Assembly: GCA_910584325.1 (NCBI GenBank)
Contig: CAJTZH010000060.1
Span: 1-16,873, forward strand
Reading direction: 5' to 3'
Source: an uncultured Lachnospiraceae bacterium
GTDB taxonomy: Bacteria > Bacillota > Clostridia > Lachnospirales > Lachnospiraceae
Length of the DNA: 16,873 nt
Shown here: positions 1 through 7,143 of the stretch, one piece after another
How positions within the stretch are numbered: the first letter of the stretch is position 1
Layout of the letters: every line of letters begins with the position of its first letter
The notes under the pieces: model-generated
The model's database searches: none
Told to the model about the DNA's origin: nothing
Seen by the model: only the letters and a program-made list of their open reading frames with translations
Translations under genes and position numbers: made by a program

Positions 1-1
1 T

Positions 2-886
2 CTGGCGGTATATATTCAGGCGGCAAAGGCGCGGAGTGAAGCGCTGGACCACGTGTTGTTTTACGGACCGCCGGGACTCGGCAAGACGACGCTTGCGGCG
101 ATTATCGCAAACGAGATGGGGGTAAACCTCAAGGTAACGTCAGGTCCAGCTATCGAGAAACCGGGTGATATGGCGGCAATTCTTAATGGATTGCAGGAGG
201 GCGATTTGCTTTTTGTTGATGAAATCCACCGTTTAAACAGGCAGGTGGAGGAACTTTTATATCCTGCCATGGAGGATTTCGCGATTGACATCATGATTGG
301 AAAAGGTTCGTCGGCGCGCTCTATCCGGCTTGATTTGCCGAAGTTCACGCTTGTGGGCGCTACGACGAGGGCGGGACTTTTGACGGCGCCGCTCAGAGAC
401 CGCTTCGGCGTTGTCTCCAAGATGGAGTATTATACGGTGGAGGAACTTCGCACGATTATTCTGCGTTCGGCGAAGGTTCTTGGCGTGGATATTGACGGGG
501 ACGGGGCGTATGAACTTGCGAGGCGCTCCAGAGGAACACCGCGTCTTGCCAACAGACTGTTAAAGCGTGTGCGGGATTTTGCCGAGGTCAAATATGACGG
601 CAGAATTACGAAAGAAGTCGCCCAGTTTTCCCTGAATCTTCTCGATGTGGACAAGCATGGACTGGACAAGAACGACAGGCTGATTTTACAGACAATCATT
701 GAGCGTTTTCACGGCGGTCCGGTCGGCGTGGAGGCAGTCGCGGCTTCTATAGGCGAGGACGCGGGCACGCTGGAGGACGTTTATGAACCGTACCTGATTC
801 AGAACGGTTTTGTTCTAAGAACACCAAGGGGAAGAGTGGCGTCGGATATCGCGTATGAACATATGGGAATAAAAAGAGATATGTAA
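2..886 (+). CDS. ruvB: RuvB Holliday junction branch-migration ATPase, 5'-truncated by window edge
   Basis: RuvB is the hexameric AAA+ motor that, with RuvA and RuvC, drives branch migration of Holliday junctions in recombination and repair. The frame is open from base 2 with no start in the window. 294 residues are visible, against roughly 335 in typical RuvB, so about 40 N-terminal residues are missing. Seen directly: Walker A GPPGLGKT (codons at 65-88), Walker B FVDEIHR (about 212-232), the sensor-like stretch GATTRAG (about 358-378), and the arginine-finger region LRDRFG near 390-410. The C-terminal winged-helix part (GGPVGVEAVAASIGED and PYLIQNGFVLRTPRGR) is complete and ends at TAA 884-886. 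An internal GTG at 53 would give an ORF that begins just before Walker A; it is not the real start. The GH4 gene follows after 19 nt with no visible terminator, so read-through is likely. Confidence 0.97.
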   Translation: MAVYIQAAKARSEALDHVLFYGPPGLGKTTLAAIIANEMGVNLKVTSGPAIEKPGDMAAILNGLQEGDLLFVDEIHRLNRQVEELLYPAMEDFAIDIMIGKGSSARSIRLDLPKFTLVGATTRAGLLTAPLRDRFGVVSKMEYYTVEELRTIILRSAKVLGVDIDGDGAYELARRSRGTPRLANRLLKRVRDFAEVKYDGRITKEVAQFSLNLLDVDKHGLDKNDRLILQTIIERFHGGPVGVEAVAASIGEDAGTLEDVYEPYLIQNGFVLRTPRGRVASDIAYEHMGIKRDM

Positions 887-905
887 CGGGAAAGGAGCGG
901 TTTTT

Positions 906-2321
906 TTGAAGAAGATTAAGATTGCATATATCGGAGGCGGTTCCAAGCAGTGGGCGCGCGTATTTATGAATGATTTGGCGCTTGCCAAGGGGCTTGACGG
1001 GGAAATCGGGCTTTATGATATTGACAGGGAGGCGGCGGTGCGCAATCAGAAGATTGGCGAACGGATTAATGAACATCCGGATACGGTTTCAAAATGGAAC
1101 TATGTGGTGTATGACAGCGCAGAGGAGGTGTTAAAGGACGCTGATTTTGTCGTGATGTCCATTCTGCCGGGAACGTTTGAGGAGATGAGAAGCGACGTTC
1201 ATGCGCCGGAAGAATACGGTATTTTCCAGAGCGTCGGCGACACGGCAGGACCGGGAGGCGTCCTTCGCGCTATGAGAACGGTGCCGGTTTATCAGGAATA
1301 CGCCAAAAAGATTCAAAAAATCTGTCCAAACGCGTGGGTGATTAATTTCACGAATCCCATGAGTATCTGCGTGAAAGCGCTTTATGATACGTTTCCTGAT
1401 ATCAAGGCGTTTGGATGCTGTCATGAGGTCTTTCATACACAGGATTTTCTGTGCTGCGTGCTTGCCGAAGAACTTGGCATTGAGAAGCCGAACCGTAAGG
1501 AAATTTATACGGACGTATCGGGCATTAATCATTTTACGTGGATTACGAAAGCGCAGTACGGTGATGTGGATATCATAAAACTTCTGCCTTCATTTATGGA
1601 AAAACATTACGACGAAGGCTTTTACGAGCATGGAGATAAGAACCGGTACAAGACGGATACGTTTGCCTACGCAAACCGTGTAAAGATGAACATGTATCAG
1701 ACGTTCGGCGCATTGGGGGCGGCGGGAGACCGTCATTTAGTGGAGTTTATGAATAACAGGTGGTATCTTGCGGATAAGGAAACGGTTGATAATTGGAAGT
1801 TTGCCCTGACAACCGTTGATTTCCGCATTAAGCAGATGAAAGAGCGGATTGCAGAGAGCATTGCGCTTGCCGAAGGAACGAAAGCGGTGGAAGTGAAAAA
1901 ATCCGATGAGGAGGCTGTGGAATTAATGAAGGCGCTTCTCGGATTTGAGACAAGGGTATCCAACGTTAATATGCCAAACCGCGGACAGATGAAGGATATG
2001 CCGTTTGGTACGATTGTGGAGACAAATGCCGTCTTTTCAAACGACAATGTCAGTCCGGTGACGGGGGCATCCCTTCCGACAGCCGTAAAGAACCTGGTTC
2101 TGCGCGGGCTTTATAACATCGAGGATTGCTATGAGGGTATTAAAGAGCGTGATTTTGGGAAAATATTTACATCATTTATCAACCAGCCGCTTTGTGCCAA
2201 TCTGTCCAAGGAACGGGCATACGAGCTGTTTTCTGAGATGGTGGTGAATACGCGAATGTACCTGGATGGGTATTATGATGTGGATGGGGAGCTTGCGAGA
2301 GTAAAGAAGCAGATTTTGTAA
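906..2321 (+). CDS. GH4 family glycosidase with CHEV motif, probable alpha-galacturonidase (LplD-like)
   Basis: Glycoside hydrolase family 4 enzymes use NAD+ and a divalent metal in a redox-elimination mechanism in the cytoplasm. This 471-residue protein has the N-terminal Rossmann motif YIGGGS (residues 8-13), the NFTNPMS segment (147-153), the metal-ligand Cys in CHEV (172-175) and the second metal His in SGINHFTW (H209). The residues after the catalytic Cys sort GH4 subgroups. To my knowledge CHEV marks the alpha-galacturonidase (LplD) class, as opposed to CHS in alpha-galactosidases or CDMP in phospho-alpha-glucosidases. The likely role is therefore release of galacturonate from pectin-derived oligosaccharides. 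The start is TTG 906, chosen because AAAGGAG at 891-897 sits about 8 nt upstream and the Rossmann strand begins at once (MKKIKIAYIGGGS). No transporter or pectin enzyme is next to it; ruvB lies 19 nt upstream. Family is certain, substrate is inferred. Confidence 0.9.
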   Translation: MKKIKIAYIGGGSKQWARVFMNDLALAKGLDGEIGLYDIDREAAVRNQKIGERINEHPDTVSKWNYVVYDSAEEVLKDADFVVMSILPGTFEEMRSDVHAPEEYGIFQSVGDTAGPGGVLRAMRTVPVYQEYAKKIQKICPNAWVINFTNPMSICVKALYDTFPDIKAFGCCHEVFHTQDFLCCVLAEELGIEKPNRKEIYTDVSGINHFTWITKAQYGDVDIIKLLPSFMEKHYDEGFYEHGDKNRYKTDTFAYANRVKMNMYQTFGALGAAGDRHLVEFMNNRWYLADKETVDNWKFALTTVDFRIKQMKERIAESIALAEGTKAVEVKKSDEEAVELMKALLGFETRVSNVNMPNRGQMKDMPFGTIVETNAVFSNDNVSPVTGASLPTAVKNLVLRGLYNIEDCYEGIKERDFGKIFTSFINQPLCANLSKERAYELFSEMVVNTRMYLDGYYDVDGELARVKKQIL

Positions 2322-2342
2322 AATACGACGGATAAAATTTTG

Positions 2343-2371
2343 TTGCTTATTCGAAACATTTGTATTATACT
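2343..2371 (+). promoter_or_regulatory. Sigma-A promoter of the ABC-F leader transcript
   Basis: TTGCTT (2343-2348), a 17-bp spacer and TATACT (2366-2371). Transcription would begin near 2378, giving a 5' leader of about 245 nt before the ABC-F start at 2624. No strong terminator is visible between the GH4 gene and this site. Confidence 0.6.
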
Positions 2372-2401
2372 TACTTTATAAAATGAGAAAGAGGTGAAAG
2401 G

Positions 2402-2425
2402 ATGATTCAGTTTTCTTGCAGATAA
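2402..2425 (+). CDS. 7-aa leader peptide (uORF1) of the ABC-F attenuator
   Basis: A 7-codon ORF, MIQFSCR, starts at ATG 2402 and stops at TAA 2423-2425. It has a very good Shine-Dalgarno, GAGGTGA at 2391-2397, 4 nt upstream of ATG. It lies about 24 nt after the predicted transcription start. Codons 3 to 7 cover arm A of the RNA switch (2410-2422). A ribosome held here by a drug would physically block helix A:B. Short uORFs of this sort control several ABC-F and erm resistance genes; the role here is inferred from position and pairing, and translation is not shown. Confidence 0.6.
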   Translation: MIQFSCR

Positions 2426-2427
2426 GA

Positions 2428-2520
2428 ATGAAATATGCGGTAGTATCTTGTATGGCAAGTGTGCTATTGCGCTTTTTGCAGGAAAATGAAGAGTCTGACA
2501 CTTACAATATAATTTCATGA
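2428..2520 (+). CDS. Possible second leader ORF (uORF2), 30 aa
   Basis: An ORF of 30 codons, MKYAVVSCMASVLLRFLQ... ending ...TYNIIS, starts at ATG 2428, two bases after the uORF1 stop, and ends at TGA 2518-2520. It has no convincing Shine-Dalgarno of its own, so it could only be read by re-initiation after uORF1. Its codons cross arm B of the switch, so a ribosome moving through it would favour the terminator. It may equally be a chance ORF. Confidence 0.3.
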   Translation: MKYAVVSCMASVLLRFLQENEESDTYNIIS

Positions 2521-2563
2521 GGCTGGACGGCGTAGTATAGGACAGCTTTGATTGTGATTTAGT

Positions 2564-2604
2564 AGGACTGCGGGAATGGATTTTCCTGCGGTCTTTATTT
2601 TTTT
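2564..2604 (+). terminator. Intrinsic terminator (attenuator) 20 nt upstream of the ABC-F start codon
   Basis: An 11-bp stem, GACTGCGGGAA (2566-2576) with TTCCTGCGGTC (2583-2593), including two G-U pairs and a 6-nt loop, is followed by TTTATTTTTTT (2594-2604). It lies inside the 5' leader, directly before the AGGAGG of the ABC-F gene, so it can only act as a conditional terminator. Confidence 0.85.
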
Positions 2605-2623
2605 GACAGGAGGAAATGAATTA

Positions 2624-4084
2624 ATGTCAATGATTAAGGTAGAAAATCTGACGTTTTCCTATCCCACAAGCGGCGATAATATCTTTGAAAACGTAAATTT
2701 TCAAATAGATACGGACTGGAAGCTTGGTTTTGTGGGCAGAAACGGCAGGGGAAAAACAACATTTTTAAAGCTTTTACTGGGAAAATATGAATACAGCGGT
2801 AAAATTGTTTGTTCGGTGGAGTTTGATTATTTTCCGTATAGGGTTTGTGATAAAAAAAAGATGACAAACGAGGTCCTTTGGGAAATCTGCCCGGCTGCGC
2901 AGGAATGGGAGTTTTTGCGGGAATTATCGTATCTGGACGTAGAAAATGACGTGTTGTGGCGTCCATTTGAGACGCTTTCTAACGGAGAACAGACAAAAGT
3001 TCTGCTTGTGGCGTTGTTTTTAAACGAGGGGCATTTTCTGCTGATTGACGAACCGACAAATCATCTGGATGCAAAAGCGCGGGAACTGGTGGCAGCATAT
3101 CTGAAAAAGAAGAAAGGGTTTATTCTGGTGTCTCACGACCGTCGGTTTTTGGACGGGTGTGTCGACCATATCTTAGCGGCTAACCGGGCAGATATTGAGG
3201 TCCGGAAAGGGGATTTCTCGACATGGATGGCGAATTTTACGATGCAGCAGGAATTTGAAGAAGCACAGAACGAACGACTGCAAAAAGATATTGCAAACCT
3301 GCAGCAGGCGTCGAAGCGTTCCGCGATGTGGTCGAACAAGGCAGAGGCGTCAAAGATTGGCGCATATGATAAAGGATATGTGGGGCATAAGGCGGCAAAG
3401 ATGATGAAACGTTCGAAGGCGGCGGAGGCGAGACTGCAAAAGGCGGCGGAAGAAAAATCGGGATTGTTAAAGAATGTGGAAACAGCAGAGAAGTTAAAAA
3501 TTTTTCCACTTTCGTACCATGCCGATATATTGGCAACGGTCAATAACGCCGCCATCTATTACGGTGAAAAAAGAGTCTGCGATGCCGTTACATTTCAGGT
3601 GCGCAGAGGTGAGAGGATTGCGCTTGACGGAAAAAACGGAAGCGGTAAAAGCAGTATATTAAAGATTCTGAACAAATCAGAGATTGAACATACAGGAACG
3701 GTGATGGAAGGCTCCGGTCTTGTCATTTCTTATGTTCCGCAGGATACGTCTCATCTTTGTGGGACGCTGTCGGAGTACGCAAGGGAGCACCATCTGGAAG
3801 AACATCTTTTTAAAGCTTTACTGCGCAAACTTGATTTTGAACGGGTTCAATTTGAAAAGAATATGAAGGAGTTTTCAGAAGGTCAGAAGAAGAAAGTCCT
3901 GATTGCGAAAAGTCTTTGTGAAAGGGCACACTTATATATATGGGATGAACCGCTTAATTTTGTTGACATATATTCGAGGATTCAGATTGAACAATTGATT
4001 CAGGAATTTTCGCCTACGATGGTTTTTGTGGAGCATGACGGTGTATTTCGCGATACGATTGCGACGAGAATAATACGAATATGA
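2624..4084 (+). CDS. Lsa-family ABC-F ribosomal protection ATPase
   Basis: ABC-F proteins have two ATPase domains and no membrane domain. Members of the Lsa group bind the ribosomal E site and dislodge lincosamides, streptogramin A and pleuromutilins. This 486-residue protein shows NBD1 Walker A GRNGRGKT (38-45), VLWRPF before signature LSNGE, and Walker B LLIDEP (139-144) with E143. The charged inter-domain linker follows at roughly 200-290. NBD2 has Walker A GKNGSGKS (336-343), signature FSEGQ and Walker B YIWDEP (438-443). DTDWKLGFVGRNGRGKTT, VLWRPF and YIWDEPLNFVD closely resemble Lsa(A) as I remember it. Start ATG 2624 was chosen because AGGAGG (2608-2613) sits 10 nt upstream; the upstream in-frame ATG at 2576 lies inside the terminator stem. 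Expression is probably drug-inducible through the leader. A close second option is another antibiotic-resistance ABC-F subgroup; an exporter is ruled out by the lack of membrane segments. Confidence 0.93.
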   Translation: MSMIKVENLTFSYPTSGDNIFENVNFQIDTDWKLGFVGRNGRGKTTFLKLLLGKYEYSGKIVCSVEFDYFPYRVCDKKKMTNEVLWEICPAAQEWEFLRELSYLDVENDVLWRPFETLSNGEQTKVLLVALFLNEGHFLLIDEPTNHLDAKARELVAAYLKKKKGFILVSHDRRFLDGCVDHILAANRADIEVRKGDFSTWMANFTMQQEFEEAQNERLQKDIANLQQASKRSAMWSNKAEASKIGAYDKGYVGHKAAKMMKRSKAAEARLQKAAEEKSGLLKNVETAEKLKIFPLSYHADILATVNNAAIYYGEKRVCDAVTFQVRRGERIALDGKNGSGKSSILKILNKSEIEHTGTVMEGSGLVISYVPQDTSHLCGTLSEYAREHHLEEHLFKALLRKLDFERVQFEKNMKEFSEGQKKKVLIAKSLCERAHLYIWDEPLNFVDIYSRIQIEQLIQEFSPTMVFVEHDGVFRDTIATRIIRI

Positions 4085-4184
4085 AGGAAGTATCGGATAG
4101 ACAAAGTTATAGTTTTTTGAGGATGTATAAAAGACAGTGTTTTTCTGATAATAGCCATAAAATACTGCGTATAAGGAAATAAAG

Positions 4185-4213
4185 TTGTACAAAAGTTTAT
4201 TTTATGGTATAAT
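4185..4213 (+). promoter_or_regulatory. Sigma-A promoter of zapA and the envelope module
   Basis: TTGTAC (4185-4190), a 17-bp spacer and TATAAT (4208-4213), with an extended TGG just before the -10. Transcription would start near 4220, about 50 nt before the zapA ATG. I see no clear GC-rich terminator for the ABC-F gene between 4085 and 4184. Confidence 0.75.
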
Positions 4214-4269
4214 ATGTTGAAATAATGGGTTTCATGTGACTACATGTACATCGGATAGGAGAGAGCAGC

Positions 4270-4677
4270 ATGTCTTCAAAGAATAATACAGAGGTAATTA
4301 TTGGTGGAAAAGTATTTACCCTAAGCGGATATGAGAGTGAAGAGTATCTGCAGAAGGTTGCCACATTTATCAATAATAAGATTATAGAATGCAAGACATT
4401 GGAAGGATTTAAAAGACTGCCGGTGGACACGCAGGCGGTGATGATTCATCTGAATATTGCGGACGAGTATTTTAAGATTAAAAAGCAGACGGATGCGCTG
4501 GAATCCGATTTGGAGAGCAGGAACAAAGAGATTTATGATTTAAAGCATGACCTGATTGCGGCACAGATTAAACTGGATTCTTATTTTCAGGAGTTGAAAG
4601 AATTACGAAGTGAGAACAGTACATATCAAAAGAGTATGACAAAGCTTGAGTCCGAGATAGACGGAATCAGAAAATAG
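4270..4677 (+). CDS. zapA: Cell division protein ZapA
   Basis: ZapA binds and bundles FtsZ filaments at the division ring in the cytoplasm. The 135-residue protein begins with the family's beta-strand segment (VIIGGKVFTLSGYESEEYLQKVATFINNKI, about residues 9-39). The DTQAVMIHLNIADEYFK stretch follows, then a long Glu/Lys-rich coiled coil from about residue 70 to the C-terminus. It is longer than the roughly 85-110 residues of B. subtilis or E. coli ZapA, because of the extended coiled coil. AGGAGAG at 4257-4263 lies 6 nt before ATG. It heads a run of U32, SEDS and PBP genes, which agrees with a role in division or septal wall synthesis, although a terminator separates it from them. Confidence 0.9.
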   Translation: MSSKNNTEVIIGGKVFTLSGYESEEYLQKVATFINNKIIECKTLEGFKRLPVDTQAVMIHLNIADEYFKIKKQTDALESDLESRNKEIYDLKHDLIAAQIKLDSYFQELKELRSENSTYQKSMTKLESEIDGIRK

Positions 4678-4685
4678 TAAAGAGA

Positions 4686-4727
4686 AGGCTGCCGCAGATA
4701 AATGTTTAAGGATGCGGCGGCTTTTTT
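4686..4727 (+). terminator. Intrinsic terminator between zapA and the U32 gene
   Basis: GCTGCCGCA (4688-4696) pairs with TGCGGCGGC (4713-4721) over 9 bp with one G-U, followed by TTTTTT (4722-4727). The loop is 16 nt. It begins about 10 nt after the zapA stop and ends 28 nt before the U32 start. I see no separate promoter for U32, so partial read-through probably sets the zapA to U32 ratio. Confidence 0.8.
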
Positions 4728-4755
4728 ACTGAATGATATGAACGGGAGAAGGGAT

Positions 4756-7143
4756 ATGGCACATGTTGAGGTGCTGGCACCGGCCGGTTCCATGGAAAGC
4801 TTTCGTGCCGCGGTGAACGCGGGTGCGGATGCGGTATATATGGGGGGAAGCTTATTTGGGGCAAGGGCGTATGCCGGCAATTTTAATGAGGAACAGTTAA
4901 AGGAAGCGTTGGATATCGCGCATATTCACGGACGTAAGGTTTATCTTACAGTGAATACGCTGTTGAAAAACAAGGAACTTTACGGACAGCTTTATGAGTT
5001 TCTGGAACCTGCGTATGCGCATGGACTGGATGCCGTGATTGTACAGGATTTTGGGGTGCTGCGCTTTATCAAAGAGCAGTTTCCCAGACTGGATATTCAT
5101 GCAAGCACACAGATGACCGTGAACGGGGCGTTGGGTGCACAACTTCTAAAGGAAATGGGCGTAAGCCGCATTGTGACTTCAAGAGAATTGTCATTACACG
5201 AAATCAGGGATATTTACAAGAGAACGGGAATGGAAATCGAAAGTTTTGTTCACGGAGCGTTGTGTTATTCCTACTCGGGACAGTGCCTGCTTTCAAGTGT
5301 TATCGGGGGGAGGAGCGGAAACAGGGGAAGATGCGCCCAGCCATGCCGTCTTGCGTATACGGTTTTTGATGGAAATAATAAAATACTTGGGAAAAAGGAG
5401 CGGCATGTTTTAAGCCCTAAAGATATCTGTACACTGGAACTTCTGCCGGATATTATCGAGGCAGGTGTTTATTCCCTGAAAATTGAAGGCAGAATGAAAA
5501 GTCCTCACTACACGGCAGGTGTTGTATCCATGTACCGTAAATATGTGGATTTATACCATAAAGCAGGAAGAGAAGGGTATCATATAGACGAACGGGATAT
5601 CCGTGATTTGATGGATTTATATAACCGCGGCGGGTTTTCTAAGGGGTACTATGTGATGCATAACGCCCCGGAAATGATGTGTATGGACAGAGCGAATCAC
5701 CGTGGGGTCGAGGCGCTTTGTGCTGTATCGTGTAAGACGGGCGAATTAACGGTTTGCGCGGCAAACGATATATTTCCTCAGGATGTAGTAGAAATAACGT
5801 CGGATTTTACATGGACGAGTAAAACAGCGCATAAAAAAGGCGCACAATTTACGATTCGCACACCACGTCATTTGGTGGTGAAGCAAAATGAATTATTTTA
5901 TCGGATTAAGAATTATGCATTATTAGATAATATAGAGGAAAACTATATAAAAAAGAATTGTAAAGAAACTGTGGAAATGGAAGCTGAGTTTTTACAGGGA
6001 CAATCTGCCAGAGCAGTAATACGGTGCAGGGGCGCAGTGTATGAGATGACAGGAACAGTTGTTGAAATGGCGAAAAACAGTCCCGTAACGCAAGAACAGA
6101 TAAAAAAACAATTATCAAAATTCGGAAATACGGAGTTTGCGGTGAGCAGCATTCAGGTTACAATGGATAACAATGTGTTTGTTTCGGTGCAGGAACTGAA
6201 TGAATTGAGAAGGAATCTGGCGGCGGGAATCACAAGACAGCTTACGGTGCGAAGAAGTACAGAAAATACCGGAGCCTGTAAAGGTTTTGAAAAAACAGCA
6301 CGAAGCAGTGCGAAAGAGCAAAACATCAAACTTGGCGTGACGGTTTATGACAGCGCGGTTTTGGAGCAGGTACTGAAAGAACCGCGTATCGACAGGGTGT
6401 ATTACGAGACGTCAGGTACAGACTGTGGGGAGATTGCCGCAATAGCAAAACGAATTCATGAATATGGTAAAGATGCGTATTTGGCGTTGCCGTATATTTT
6501 CCGGAAACAGGCAGAGGATTTTTTTGAAGGAAATTACCGGATTATCCAAAAAGCCGGCTTTGACGGGTTTCTTGTAAGGAATCTGGAGGAACTGTATTTT
6601 CTGGAGGAGCATGGTTTTGAAGGAAAACGGATTACGGACTACAATTTGTACCGGTTTAACGATTACGGGGACGATTGTTTCACAAAGTATCACATTACGG
6701 AAAGAACTGTGCCGCTGGAATTGAACCGCCGGGAAATCAGTGAGATGGATAATACCAAAACGGAGATGCTCATTTACGGCAGGCTTCCGGTTATGGTTTC
6801 AGCGCAGTGTGTTATGAAGAATACGCTTGGATGCAGGCTCCATACGGATAATGAGAACAGCAGACTTTATCTTAGGGACAGAGTAGGTAAGCATATGCCT
6901 GTTGTGAATTTCTGTACTTGGTGTTACAATGTAATTTATAATTCTTCCGTGTTAAATCTTCTGAACAGGGCAGAGGAAATTGCGCGGTGCGGTGTGGGCA
7001 GAATGCGGCTCGATTTGCGGTTTGCGGACACCAATGAGGCGGAAAGCATCATAAGGAATGCCGTGAACGCCGTTTACTATCATAAGGAGTCAGAGATGAA
7101 AGGTGATTTTACAAACGGTCACTTTTTGCGGGGTGTGGAATAA
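4756..7143 (+). CDS. U32 family protein, RlhA-like (U32 + DUF3656 architecture)
   Basis: U32 'peptidases' of the TrhP/RlhA type are iron-sulfur proteins needed for prephenate-dependent hydroxylation of RNA: TrhP acts on tRNA U34, and RlhA on 23S rRNA C2501 in E. coli. This 795-residue protein has the U32 N-terminus VEVLAPAGSMESFRAAV with AGADAVYMGG. HASTQMTVNGALGAQLL (115-131) follows, then the cysteine cluster C170, C177, C193, C197 (HGALCYSYSGQC ... GRCAQPC) and LKIEGRMKSP (241-250). A long C-terminal part follows, including YGRLPVMVSAQC and NFCTWCYN, as in the longer RlhA-like members. Start ATG 4756 was chosen over the in-frame ATG at 4702: the latter lies in the loop of the terminator, while GGGAG (4744-4748) precedes 4756 and the family homology starts there. 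It ends at TAA overlapping the next ATG (TAATG). The exact RNA target here is not known. Confidence 0.88.
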   Translation: MAHVEVLAPAGSMESFRAAVNAGADAVYMGGSLFGARAYAGNFNEEQLKEALDIAHIHGRKVYLTVNTLLKNKELYGQLYEFLEPAYAHGLDAVIVQDFGVLRFIKEQFPRLDIHASTQMTVNGALGAQLLKEMGVSRIVTSRELSLHEIRDIYKRTGMEIESFVHGALCYSYSGQCLLSSVIGGRSGNRGRCAQPCRLAYTVFDGNNKILGKKERHVLSPKDICTLELLPDIIEAGVYSLKIEGRMKSPHYTAGVVSMYRKYVDLYHKAGREGYHIDERDIRDLMDLYNRGGFSKGYYVMHNAPEMMCMDRANHRGVEALCAVSCKTGELTVCAANDIFPQDVVEITSDFTWTSKTAHKKGAQFTIRTPRHLVVKQNELFYRIKNYALLDNIEENYIKKNCKETVEMEAEFLQGQSARAVIRCRGAVYEMTGTVVEMAKNSPVTQEQIKKQLSKFGNTEFAVSSIQVTMDNNVFVSVQELNELRRNLAAGITRQLTVRRSTENTGACKGFEKTARSSAKEQNIKLGVTVYDSAVLEQVLKEPRIDRVYYETSGTDCGEIAAIAKRIHEYGKDAYLALPYIFRKQAEDFFEGNYRIIQKAGFDGFLVRNLEELYFLEEHGFEGKRITDYNLYRFNDYGDDCFTKYHITERTVPLELNRREISEMDNTKTEMLIYGRLPVMVSAQCVMKNTLGCRLHTDNENSRLYLRDRVGKHMPVVNFCTWCYNVIYNSSVLNLLNRAEEIARCGVGRMRLDLRFADTNEAESIIRNAVNAVYYHKESEMKGDFTNGHFLRGVE

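Larger units (their letters stand above)
2410..2604 (+). promoter_or_regulatory. Three-way transcription attenuator controlling the ABC-F gene
   Basis: Four RNA segments can pair in mutually exclusive ways. Arm A (2410-2422, inside uORF1) pairs with arm B (2475-2487) over 13 bp including three G-U. Arm B (2476-2487) pairs with arm C (2580-2591) over 12 bp including two G-U; its core GCAGGAAAA / TTTTCCTGC is perfect. Arm C (2583-2593) pairs with arm D (2566-2576) to form the terminator. A nested hairpin (2437-2443 with 2464-2470, inner CTTG/CAAG) fits inside A:B. Expected logic: free translation of uORF1 lets A:B form and then the D:C terminator (OFF); a ribosome stalled on uORF1 masks A, frees B, makes B:C and reads through (ON). 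Pairings were checked by hand; no folding energies were computed. Confidence 0.75.

Noticed and set aside
1131..1532. Antisense open frames across the GH4, NUDIX, LRR and ABC-F genes
   Set aside because: They lie opposite well-supported coding regions, lack ribosome sites and show no protein family features.
2576..2623. N-terminal extension of the ABC-F protein from ATG 2576
   Set aside because: The ATG lies in the attenuator stem, has no ribosome site, and the added residues are unlike the family; AGGAGG precedes ATG 2624.
2624..4084. ABC exporter subunit
   Set aside because: Two ATPase domains in one chain with a charged linker and no membrane segments mark the ABC-F class.
4233..4246. 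Inverted repeat CATGT-GACT-ACATG upstream of zapA
   Set aside because: Only 5 bp with no T-run and no link to the promoter hexamers; expected by chance.
4702..4755. N-terminal extension of the U32 protein from ATG 4702
   Set aside because: It begins in the loop of a terminator hairpin; family homology starts at ATG 4756 with its own ribosome site.
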